From Actinomadura macra NBRC 14102 (GTDB taxonomy: Bacteria > Actinomycetota > Actinomycetes > Streptosporangiales > Streptosporangiaceae), in contig NZ_BCQT01000009.1 of the NCBI RefSeq assembly GCF_001552215.1, positions 372,001 through 436,000 of the forward strand: 64,000 bases of DNA. Reading direction: 5' to 3'. The position numbers were made by a program, and so were the translations under genes. Under the pieces are notes generated by a model. That model saw nothing but the letters and a program-made list of their open reading frames with translations, searched no databases and was not told where the DNA came from. Each line of letters begins with the position of its first letter. The stretch's first letter is position 1. Of the stretch, positions 49,965 through 60,200 are shown one piece after another.

Positions 49965-52900
49965 GCTCTGCTCTCCTCCATATCGGTGCCGCCCGACGCG
50001 GCGGTCCAGGCGATGACGTGCCCGTCCAGGTCGCGCGTCCGCACGGTGATGACGGTCCCGTTGCCGGCGATCAGGAGCCGGTCGGGTTCGGCCGCGGTCA
50101 CGACCAGTTCGGGACGGTCCGGGCTGACGGGCATCGACTGAAGGACGGCCTGCTTCGCCGCGCGGACCTGCCCGTTCACGTCGTCCAGGGCGAGGCCGAT
50201 GCCCGCCGGCTCGCGTCCGGAACGGACGATCGCGACGCCCAGTTCCGCGTCGCAGGCGACCGACAGCGTCAGCGGCCTGTCGAAGGGTCCGGTCACCACG
50301 GGCCGGTGCGCCCGGTTGTCCCGGACGGTCAGCTCCGCGGGGAACAACGGGCCGTGACCGGCACGCCAGAGATGGTCCCTGACGGCGTCCTTGGCGGCGA
50401 TCCGGCCGAGGAGCCACGGGCCCTGCGCGAACGACGGAAGCGCTTCGTACTCGGCGCGTTCGGCGGCCTGGAGGTATTGCCGCATCAGCAGGTCGCGGGA
50501 CGCGGCACCGTCCCAGCGCCTGCGGGCCAGGCACCAGCCGCCTTCTTGCGGCTCCCCCGTTCCCGACAGCTCCGGTGTGAACCTCATACGCCAGACGGCT
50601 TCGTCGGTGTAGAAGCGGTGCGTCGTCCATCCGTCGATGCGTGCCCAGAGAGTTCCGTCGGAACGGACCATCTCGGCGTCGCAGCGCATGGTGGTCTCAG
50701 TGAGGGACTGGTTCCAGACGGTCGTCTCCAGGCGCTCCCCATCGGCAGGCAAGGGCCCGTACAAGGAGACCCGGTCGATGCCGACGGGAAAGACGATGTG
50801 GTTGTTCTCGCCATAGACCTGTATCCAGTGCCCGCACAACTGGCCGGCGCTGTCGAGAAGTGCCCCGGGCGTGGGCAGCGCGGTGAGGGCGCCGCGCACA
50901 CCGTCCTCCGCGAGGGCGATGATCTCGGTGACGCCGCGGAAGAGCGGGCCGTGGAACATCCAGCGTTCCTCGTACAGCCGGTCGGCGGTGACGACGGGCG
51001 GCCCTTCGGCGGTCAGGGGCGTGCGGTCGGGGGGCGGTGGTGGCGGGTAGGCGTCGTCCAGCAGGACCGTCCCGTCCGCGTGGCCCGGGATGACGACCTT
51101 CACCCTGCGCGGGCCGGTGCCCTCGACGAGGGAGGCGCGGATGTCGGCGCCGGTCGGCGGCGCCGCCACGATCCACCGGACGGCGCGGACGTTCGCGAAG
51201 CCGACGACCCGCGTGTCGGGCAGCAGCTCGCGGGCGGTGTCGGCCATCACCTCCAGCAGCGTCGTGAGCGGGACGACCGGGAACCGGTCCGTCATGTCGG
51301 GCCAGCCGGAGGGCTGCGGGATGACGCAATGGTCGGCGAGGTAGGGCATCGCCTCCAGCGAGAACACCCGGGAGACGACCAGCTCTCCCGTCTCGGGCGG
51401 GAGCCCCTCGGCGGGCGCGGCGCCCTCCTCCGCGGGCGCGTGAGCGCCACCACTCCCCAGCGCTTCCAGGACGGTCTGCGCGCCGGCCGTGGCGTCGTTG
51501 AGCAGCGCCTCCAGCTCGGCCAGGACCGGATCGTCCGCGGGGAGCGACGGGACACCGGCCCCCTCGCCGGGGCCGGGGGCGAGGGAGAGCGGCGGCACCG
51601 CGCCGTCCAGCCGCACCAGCGGCGTCCCGAGATCGAGCGGGATGCCGCCGGCGGCCTGCGGAGGCGCCGGCGACGCCCCGTAGCCCTCGGCCCACAGCGC
51701 GGCCACGACGCGGCGCAGCTGGGCCATCCCGTCCCGCTTCGGCACGTTGACGGCCATCGCGAGATGCTCGCGGTCGCCGAGCCGGTCGCCGACGAAGCCG
51801 GTGAGGCTCCCGGGGCCGACCTGCACGAACACGCGCGCATGCGCCGTCCCGTACAGCTCTTCGATCAGCTCGCTGAACCGCACGGGCTCCAGGAGGTGCC
51901 GGATGACGAGGTCGCGGACCTCCGCGGGCGACGTGGGGAACGGGGCGACCGTCGTCGCCGACCACAGCGGGACGTGGGACTCGCGGATCGCCAGCACCTC
52001 GAAGGAGCCCTGCACCTGATCGCGGTACACCTCGGCCGCCGGGGTGTGGAAGCCCGACCGGAACGGGAGCTCGCCGCCGAGCACGCCCTCGGCGGCGAGC
52101 CGGCCGAGGATCTCGCGGACCTCCTCGGCGGGGCCGCACACCACCGACTGATGCGGGCAGTTGTCATGGCTGACGAACACGCCGGGCCGCCCGCCGATGG
52201 CCTCGTGGGCGCGGCCCGCGCCGCAGCCCAGCGCCGCGTAGACGACGTCCGGGACGTTCACGGCGGCGCCGTCGAGGCCCCGGATGAACGCCTCCAACGC
52301 GTCCCCGTCGTACAGTCCGGTGACGGCCATCGCGGTCCACTCGCCGAAGCTGTGCCCGGCCGCGACGTCCGGCTCGACGCCCACTTCGGCGAGCGCGGCG
52401 GCCAGCAGCCGCCCGACGGCCATCACGTCGGCGGCGCGGCCCGGCAGGTCGGTGCGGCCGGACGGCGCGAACCCCGGCAGCCCGAAGTGCCGGGCGACGT
52501 CGTCCACGCGGGGGTCGAAGGCGGGCTCGAAGCCGGGGAACAGGAACGCCAGCCGGCCGCCCCCGGCCAGCAGCGGCCGGGGCGCGAACCAGACGTCGCT
52601 CCGTCCCCGCCAGGCCGTGCCGCGCTGCACGACGGCACGCGCGAGGTCCAGCCGGCGCGGGGTCGGGCCGACGATCGCCAGGCGGCACGGCAGGTCCGGG
52701 ACGTCGGCGGACACCCGCGCGAGCAGATCCTCGTCGGGGGCGGCCAGCAGCACCGACAGATCGCCGGTCGTGCGGGCCGCCAGCCGCAGCACCCCCTCCT
52801 CGGAGTCGGGCGGCCGGAGCCGCCGCACGCGCCGCACCCGCGTGGCGGGCGGCTCCTGGAGGATCACGTGCGCGTTGGCGCCGCCGAACCCGAAGGCGTT

Positions 52901-54253
52901 CACCACGGCCCTGCGCGGCGCGCCCGGTGCGGGCTCCCACTCCGCCGCCTCCCGGACGGGGCGCAGCCGGCCGCCCTCCAAAGCCGGGTGCGGATCGTCC
53001 ACGTGCAGCGTCGGCGGGAGGACGCCGTCGCGCAGCGCGAACGCGGCCTTGATCAGCCCGGCGATCCCGGCGGCAGGCATCGCATGCCCGATCATCGACT
53101 TGACCGTGCCGAGCCCGATCGGCGGGCCGCCGGTGCCGAAGACGCGCCGCAGGGTCGCCAGCTCCGCCGCGTCACCGGCCGGGGTCGCGGTGCCGTGCGC
53201 CTCGACCAGCCCCACCATGCCCGGCGCCGCCGGGTCCAGGCCCGCGTCGCGCCACGCCCGCTCGACCGCCAGTACCTGCCCGTCCACCAGCGGGCTCATG
53301 ATCCCGGCGGCGCGGCCGTCGCTGGAGGACCCGGCGCCGAGGACCACCGCGTGGATCCGGTCCCCGGCCCGCAGCGCGTCGGACAGCCGCTTGAGCAGCA
53401 CGACTCCCGTGCCCTCCGCCAGCAGCGTCCCGTCCGCCCGCCGGTCGAACGGCCGGATCGTCTCGGTCGGGCTCAGCGCCCGCAGCTGGCTGAACACGCT
53501 CCAGACCGTCGCGTGGTGGGCGTGGTGGACGGCCCCCGCCAGCATCGCGTCCGCCTGCCCGCTCCGCAGCGCCCGCACCGCGTGCTCGACCGCCAGCAGC
53601 GAGGACGCGCACGCCGCGTCCACCGTGTAGGCAGGGCCGCGCAGATCGAAACGGTTGGCGATCCGGGACGCGGCGAAGCTCGGGACCAGGCCGATCGAGG
53701 CGTCCGGCCCGTCCGGTCCGAGCCGTTCGCAGAACGCGCGCCGGATCTCCTCCAGCCGGTCCCGGTCAAGGTCGGGCACCAGCTCGGCGAGCAGCCCCGC
53801 GAGCTGGTGGGACGTCCGGACCCGCTGGTCGAACCGCGCGACGCCCGGCGTGATGTAGCCGCCGCGGCCGATCACCACGCCGATCCTCGACCGGTCGGGC
53901 AGCCGCTCCTCGCCGCCCGCGTCCTCGATGGCCTCCCCGGCCGTCCGCAGCGCGAGGAGCTGGTCGGGCTCCATCCCCGGCACCGACGCCGGCATGATGC
54001 CGAACCTCGCCGGATCGAACGTGGCCAGCCCGTCGACGAACCCGCCGCGCCGGCAGTAGAACCGGTCGCTCTCCGGTGCCCGCCCATACGCGCCGGGATC
54101 GTAGTAGAGCGCGGGGTCCCATCGCCCGGGGGGCACCTCGGTGATCGCGTCGAACCCGTCCAGGACGTTGCGCCACAGCTCGGCCGCGGACCCGGCGCCG
54201 GGGAACACCGCGCCGGCGCCGACGATCGCGATCGGCTCTGCGGCGTCGGTCAC
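49961..54253 (-). CDS. Iterative PKS: KS-AT-DH-PPTase-like
   Basis: A 1430-residue synthase. The KS domain (about residues 5-450) has Cys215 in DAACASSLLAVEH and both His residues (VEAHGTATPAGDA, KSMIGHAMPAAG). The AT domain (about 590-880) has GHSFGEWTA and GFHTPAAEV. A polar linker lacks an ACP. The DH domain (about 955-1190) is a double hotdog with His in MPYLADHCV and Asp in LLDSAGQL, so it can dehydrate. The C-terminal 170 residues resemble a phosphopantetheinyl transferase (GRIAAKDAVRDHL, NRAHRPVVTG, LTLSVACDAELGVAIV), with Cys where the SxxH His is expected. The GTG at 54253 overlaps the stop of the larger synthase. The layout recalls PfaC/HglC-like partners in PUFA and glycolipid synthases. 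Confidence 0.9.
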   Translation of the reverse strand: MTDAAEPIAIVGAGAVFPGAGSAAELWRNVLDGFDAITEVPPGRWDPALYYDPGAYGRAPESDRFYCRRGGFVDGLATFDPARFGIMPASVPGMEPDQLLALRTAGEAIEDAGGEERLPDRSRIGVVIGRGGYITPGVARFDQRVRTSHQLAGLLAELVPDLDRDRLEEIRRAFCERLGPDGPDASIGLVPSFAASRIANRFDLRGPAYTVDAACASSLLAVEHAVRALRSGQADAMLAGAVHHAHHATVWSVFSQLRALSPTETIRPFDRRADGTLLAEGTGVVLLKRLSDALRAGDRIHAVVLGAGSSSDGRAAGIMSPLVDGQVLAVERAWRDAGLDPAAPGMVGLVEAHGTATPAGDAAELATLRRVFGTGGPPIGLGTVKSMIGHAMPAAGIAGLIKAAFALRDGVLPPTLHVDDPHPALEGGRLRPVREAAEWEPAPGAPRRAVVNAFGFGGANAHVILQEPPATRVRRVRRLRPPDSEEGVLRLAARTTGDLSVLLAAPDEDLLARVSADVPDLPCRLAIVGPTPRRLDLARAVVQRGTAWRGRSDVWFAPRPLLAGGGRLAFLFPGFEPAFDPRVDDVARHFGLPGFAPSGRTDLPGRAADVMAVGRLLAAALAEVGVEPDVAAGHSFGEWTAMAVTGLYDGDALEAFIRGLDGAAVNVPDVVYAALGCGAGRAHEAIGGRPGVFVSHDNCPHQSVVCGPAEEVREILGRLAAEGVLGGELPFRSGFHTPAAEVYRDQVQGSFEVLAIRESHVPLWSATTVAPFPTSPAEVRDLVIRHLLEPVRFSELIEELYGTAHARVFVQVGPGSLTGFVGDRLGDREHLAMAVNVPKRDGMAQLRRVVAALWAEGYGASPAPPQAAGGIPLDLGTPLVRLDGAVPPLSLAPGPGEGAGVPSLPADDPVLAELEALLNDATAGAQTVLEALGSGGAHAPAEEGAAPAEGLPPETGELVVSRVFSLEAMPYLADHCVIPQPSGWPDMTDRFPVVPLTTLLEVMADTARELLPDTRVVGFANVRAVRWIVAAPPTGADIRASLVEGTGPRRVKVVIPGHADGTVLLDDAYPPPPPPDRTPLTAEGPPVVTADRLYEERWMFHGPLFRGVTEIIALAEDGVRGALTALPTPGALLDSAGQLCGHWIQVYGENNHIVFPVGIDRVSLYGPLPADGERLETTVWNQSLTETTMRCDAEMVRSDGTLWARIDGWTTHRFYTDEAVWRMRFTPELSGTGEPQEGGWCLARRRWDGAASRDLLMRQYLQAAERAEYEALPSFAQGPWLLGRIAAKDAVRDHLWRAGHGPLFPAELTVRDNRAHRPVVTGPFDRPLTLSVACDAELGVAIVRSGREPAGIGLALDDVNGQVRAAKQAVLQSMPVSPDRPELVVTAAEPDRLLIAGNGTVITVRTRDLDGHVIAWTAASGGTDMEESRA

Positions 54254-57200
54254 CGGACCGTCCCGGTGAACACGACCTGCGTCTCGTCGCCGTGCGCGAG
54301 CTCCCGCAGCAGCGCCGCCACGCCGGCGTCCGGCTCGATCAGCCCGATGCCGCGCCGCGCGTACTCACGCGCCAGCTCGGGCGACACCATCCCGCCGCCC
54401 GCCCACGGCCCCCAGTCGGCGACCAGGACCCGCCCTTTCAGCCGCGTCCGCCATACCCGGGCCAGCGTGTCGCAGGCGTCGTTGGCCGCCGCGTAGTCGG
54501 CCTGCCCGCGGTTGCCGTGCACACCCGCGACGCTGCCGAACACGACGAAGAACTTCAGATCGGGGCGGACGGCGGTCGCGAGCGCACACGCGCCGTCCAC
54601 CTTCGTCCGGTACACCCGCTCGAACGACTCGGGGTCCTTGTCCCTGACGAGCCGGTCCTCGATGAGGCCCGCGCCGTGCACGACCCCGTCCAGGCGGCCG
54701 TGCCGCCGGTACACGCGTTCGACCACGTCCCGGACCGCCTGCCCGTCCCGGACGTCGCCCGCGTGGTAGCGCACGGATGCCGCGTCCTCGCGCAGCGCCT
54801 CCAGGTTCCGCCGGACCTCCCGCTCCGCCAGCAGACGCCGGATCGTCGCCTCGATCTCGGACGGGGGCCGGCCGCCCTGCGCGACGAGAGCTCTGCGCAG
54901 CCCGGCCTCGCCCTCGGCATCAGGGAAGGACGGCTCGCCTTCCGGCTCCGGTGTACGCCCCATGACCTCGATGTGGCAGCCGTTCGTCTTGGCCAGCGCG
55001 CGCGCCACCCGTGCCGTGATTCCCCGGGCTCCTCCGGTGAGGAGCACCACCGCGTCCCGTCCGAGGTCCACGGCGGGTTCTCCGGTGAGTTCGGACGACA
55101 CCACCGACAGGCTCCTGCGCAGGTCGCCCTCGTGGCCCACCGCAACCGGGGCCTCCGGGTGCAGCATCTCCGCCAGGATGCGCTGCGCTATCGCCCGCGG
55201 CGTGTCCTTGGTGTCGACGTCGATCGCCCGGACGAGCACGTCAGGACACTCCTGCGCCACCGTCCGCGCCAGCCCCCGGAGCCCGGCGCCCGGCGCCGGG
55301 TCGCCGATGCCCCCGCCGCCGAACCGCCGTCCGAAGTCACCGCCGGACCCGGTCGCGACGACCAGCAGGCGCAACCCCCCGGCCAGCGCGTTCCGGATCC
55401 CCCCGTACGCCTCGGGCAGGACCGGCGCGGCGCCGGGCCGCAGCGCCGCCAGGTGGACGAGCCCGTCGCACGATCCGTCCACGTCCAGCGGCGTCCGCAC
55501 CTGCGCTCCGTGCCGTTCCAGCATGTCGGCCAGCTCCAGCGCGATGCCGCAGCCGTCGTCCACGATCAGGAACCGGTACCCGGCGAACGCCGTACCGGAC
55601 TCGCCGGGTACCGGCAGCACGTCCAGCGGCACGGCGCGCACGACCTGCCGCAGCACGGGCGCCTGGAGGTGCGGGGGGAACGCCGCCGGGCCGGCCCCCG
55701 AGAGAGCTGAGGTGCCCACGTGGGTCCCGGGGCTGCTGACCGGACGCGACGGGACGGGCGCGCGGGGGGCGGGGGGCGCCTCCGGTGGAGCCTGGTGGAG
55801 AGCCGGGCGGGAGGTCAGGCGGTCGCGGAGCCAGGTGACGATCTCGCCGACGGTGGTGAGGCGGGCGAGCCGTTCCAGAACGGTGTCCTCGATCCTGAGG
55901 CCGACGCGGTCGGCCAGCTCCCCGGTGATGATGGTGCGCTTGATGGAGTCGATGGAGAGATCGGCCTCCAGGTCCAGGTCGTCCTTCAGCATGGCCTCCG
56001 GGTAACCGGTGCGGGTGCTGATCACCGCGAGGACGCACGCGCGGACGTCGGCCACGGGCCGAGGATCGGGCACCGCCTCCGGTACGGGAACCGCCTCCGG
56101 TGCGGGCACCGGCTCGGGCTTGGGATCCCGGTCGGGCAGTGCCTCCACCGTCTCCCCCTTGAGGACCGGACGCGGGGAGGGGACGGGCGGGATCGGCGGC
56201 CCCGGTGCGATGGACGGGCGGGACGGCCCCGTGCCCGCCGTGCCGAGATGGCGGAGGATCACCTCCCGCTGCGCGGCGATCAGCTCGCGCCCCGCGCGCA
56301 GGTACTCCAGCACCGCGGCCTCGGAGCCGCGGGGACGGTCGCTCATCGTTCCTCCTGTGACGCGCCGGGCGGGCCGCAGCGCGCCCGCCGGGTAGCCGCC
56401 GTCGGCGGTGCGGACGAGATGGCCGTTCACCAGCCAGCCGGGGGCCGGCGACGCGGCTGCGGTGTCGCGGCCCGCGAACAGGGGCAGCGGGTCGACCGGG
56501 ACCCCGGCGGCGGCCAGCTCGGCCAGGGCGAGCAGGAAGCGTGACAGCCCGTCCTCGCCAGGGACGTCACAGCTCACGGCCGTGTGCGGGCGGTCGCCGA
56601 GGATCGCGCCGACGAGCCCGGTCAGCACGCGGCCGGGGCCGGCCTCGACGAAGATGCGGGCGCCGGCGGCGTACATCGCCTCGATCTGCTCGACGAAACG
56701 GACGGGCGCCGCGAGCTGCCCGGCGAGACCGTCGACCAGTTCGGCGGGGTCCGTCTCGTACGGCGCGGCGGTCGTGTTCGACCAGACGGGGTAGGCGGGC
56801 GAACGCAGGTCGCGGCCCGTGAGAGCGGTGCGCAGACCCGCGGAGGCCGCTGCGACGAGGGGGCTGTGGAACGCGCAGGCGACCGGGAGACGCTCGGCGG
56901 TCAGGCCGCGCTCGGCCAGGACGGCCACGGCGCGGTCGAGACCGGCGGCGGTACCGGAGACGACCACCTGGCGGGGCGCGTTGTGGTTGGCGATGGCGAC
57001 CTCCGAGATACCCGAGAGCACCTCGCGGACCTCCCGCAGCGACGCGGTGACGGCCGCCATCGCGCCCGGTTCCGGGCCCGCCGCCGACAGGATCGCCTCG
57101 GCGCGGACGGTGCTCAGCTCCACCAGGTCCGCCTCGTCGAAGACGCCGGCGGCGCACAGGGCGGTCAGCTCGCCGTAGCTGTGGCCCGCGGCGAGGTCGG

Positions 57201-60200
57201 GATGGACGCCGACGGCGGTGAGCAGCCGGTGGACGGCCAGCCCGGCGATCCCGAGGGCGGGCTGCGCGGCGCGGGTGTCGGTCAGCGCGTCCCGCTGCCG
57301 GCGCGACTCCTCGGGGGTGAACGCGGCGGGCGGGAACATCACCGGGGCGTGCCTGCCGCCCGCGAGCCGCAGGAGGCGTTGGAGGCGGGGAAAGGCGACG
57401 AAGAGGTCGGCGAGCATCCCCGGCCGCTGGCTGCCCTGGCCCGGGTAGAGGAAGGCGACCTGCCCGGCGCCGCCGGCGGCCTGTCCGGTCTCGCCGGGAG
57501 CCACGAACACCCCCGGCGCCGGACGGAACGCCGCGGCGGCGTCGAACCTGTCCTCCAGGTCGTCCGGGCCGGTGGCGACGAAGGCGACCTGCACGGGACC
57601 CTCATGGGAGGCGCAGGCGCGGGCCACCGCGCGCAGGTCGCCCCGCCGCCCGTTCCACAGGTCGCGGAGCCGGTCGAGCTCCGTCCGGGCGGCGGCCTGG
57701 TCCTCGCCGCGGATGAGGAAGAGCTCGGCGGGCCAGTCGGTCAATCCCGAGAGCGGCTCGGGCGCCCCGTCGTACCCGGACAGGACGGCGTGGAAGTTCG
57801 CGCCGCCGAAGCCGAAGCCGCTGATCCCCGCGTACCGGTCACCGGGCGCGGCGGCCCAGGGGCGGGCCGTCCGGCCGAAGGCGAACGGGCCGGCGGGGTC
57901 CCATGCCGGGTTCGGGTCGTCCAGGTGAAGCGTGCCCGGCAGGACGCCGGTGTGCAGGGCGTAGGCGGTCTTGATGAGGCCCGCGAGCCCGGCGGCGCAC
58001 TTGGTGTGCCCGATCTGCGACTTGACCGAGCCGAGGGTGACACTGCCGGGCGCGGCGCCGGCGAACACCGAGGCGAGCGTGGCCAGTTCCGTGCGGTCGC
58101 CGACCTCGGTACCGGTACCGTGCGCCTCGACCAGCCCGACCCGGGACGGGGACACCCCCGCCCGCTCGTACGCGCGGTCCAGCGCGAGGCGCTGGCCCTC
58201 GGCGCGGGGGGCGGTGAGACCGAGGGAGCGGCCGTCACTGGAGCCGGCGACGGACTTGACGACCGCGTAGATCCGGTCGCCGTCGCGCTCGGCGTCCGCG
58301 AGGCGCTTGAGCGCGACGCACGCGACGCCCTCGCCCAGCGCGATGCCGTCGGCGGACGCATCGAACGCGGCGCAGCGGCCGGACGGCGACAGCGCGCGGA
58401 CGGAGGAGAACATCAGGTAGTCCCGGATGCCGTTGTGCAGGTCGGCGCCGCCGCACAGCACCATGTCGCTCGCGCCCGCGGCGAGGTCCTTGCAGGCGGC
58501 GTCGAGCGCGGCGAGGGACGCGGCGCAGGCGGCGTCCACGGTGTAGCCGGCGCCGCCGAGGTCGAGCCGGTTGGCGATCCGCCCGGCGATCACGTTGGTG
58601 AGGACGCCGGGGAAGGTGTCCTCGGTGGGCCTCGGGAGCTGCTCGTCCAGTCCGGGCGGGACCTCACCGAGGTAGGCCGGCAGGGTCGCGCGGATGCCGT
58701 ACGCGGCGGCGAGCTCGCCGCCGCCCTCGGCACCGAAGAACACCGAGGTCCGGGAGCGGTCGAACGGGCGGTCGGCGTACCCGGCGTCCCGCAGTGCGCG
58801 CGAGGCGACCTCCAGTGCGAGGAGCTGGACCGGTTCGACGCTGCCGAGCGTGTTCGGCGGGATGCCGTAGGCGAGGGCGTCGAACGGGACGTCCGGGATG
58901 AACCCGCCCCACTTGGACGGCGTCCTGCCGTCCGCGGCCGGGCCGAAGTAGAGATCGGTGTCCCAGCGGCTCGCGGGGACCTCGGTGACGGAGTCGACGC
59001 CGCGGACGATGTTGGTCCAGAACGCGCCGGCGTCGCGGGCACCCGGGAACACGCAGCCCATCCCGATGATCGCGATGTCGGCGGGGCGTGCCGCGTCCGG
59101 GAGCGGCGGGCGGTCGGCGGCGATGCCGAGCTCGGCGGCGCGTGCCGCCAGCAGCGCGGTCGCCCCGGCGGTGACCTCCTCGTGCAGGTCCGCGACCCGG
59201 GTCGGCGCCGAGCGCAACGCCGCCGCCTGGCCCATCATGAACAGCCCCTCGGCCCGCTGCACAGCGGGTTCCACCGGCTGCGGCTCCGCGCTCGACGGGC
59301 GGCGGCGCAGGCCCTTGCTGGCGATGCGCAGCCGCCCGAGGTTGAGCTCCTCCAGCCGCCGCCACACCTCCCGCCGCGCCATCCCGACGGCCACCAGCTC
59401 GCGGCGCGCCTCCTCGAACGCGACGACGTACGGGGTGCGGGCACACCGCGTCACATGCCCCGGGGACGTCTCCAGCAGGGCCGTCTCCTCGCACTCGATC
59501 GCGGCCTCCTGGAAGCCCGGCAGGATCGCACCCGCCTCGACCGCCTCGGCGGTGAACAGGTACGCGGTGCCCATCAGCACCCGGACGGTGGCGCCGCGCT
59601 CGGCCAGCGGTCCCGCGAGCGCCGCGACCATCGCGGCGGACCGCGCGTCGTGGATCCCTCCCGCGAACATCACCTCCAGCTCGGACGGGTCGCCGCCGAA
59701 CGCCGCCAGCCGCCCGACCTGCGCCTCCCACAGCGGGAAGCTCGCGCGCGGCCCGGCATGCCCGCCGCACTCGGCGCCCTCGAAGACGAACTTGCGCGCG
59801 CCCTCGGCCAGGAATCGCTCCAGCAGCTCCGGCGAGGGGACGTGCAGGAACGTGCTGATCCCGGCCGCCTCCAGCGGCGCGGCCTGCGCCGGGCGGCCCC
59901 CCGCGACCACCGCGAACGGGGGTGCGGCCGCGCACACGGCGGCCAGTTGCGCCTCGCGGACCTCCGGCGGCGCGAACCCGAGCACGCCGACGCCAAAGGG
60001 TCGCTCGCCGAGCCGGTCGGCCGTCGCGCGCAGCAGCTCGCGCACCTGGTCGCCGTCCTTGAGCGCGAGCGCCAGGAACGGCAGCCCGCCCTCCCGCGCG
60101 ACCGCCGTGGCGAACTCCGGCCGATCGCTGACCTGCGTCATCGGCCCCTGCACGACCGGATGCCCGGCACCGGACGGCCCGTCCGCGGTACCGCCGGGTG

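Noticed and set aside
50018..54496. 1492-codon plus-strand frame opposite the smaller synthase
   Set aside because: Shadow of the KS-AT-DH gene; product lacks motifs and has the Arg/Gln/His-rich look of reverse-frame high-GC DNA.
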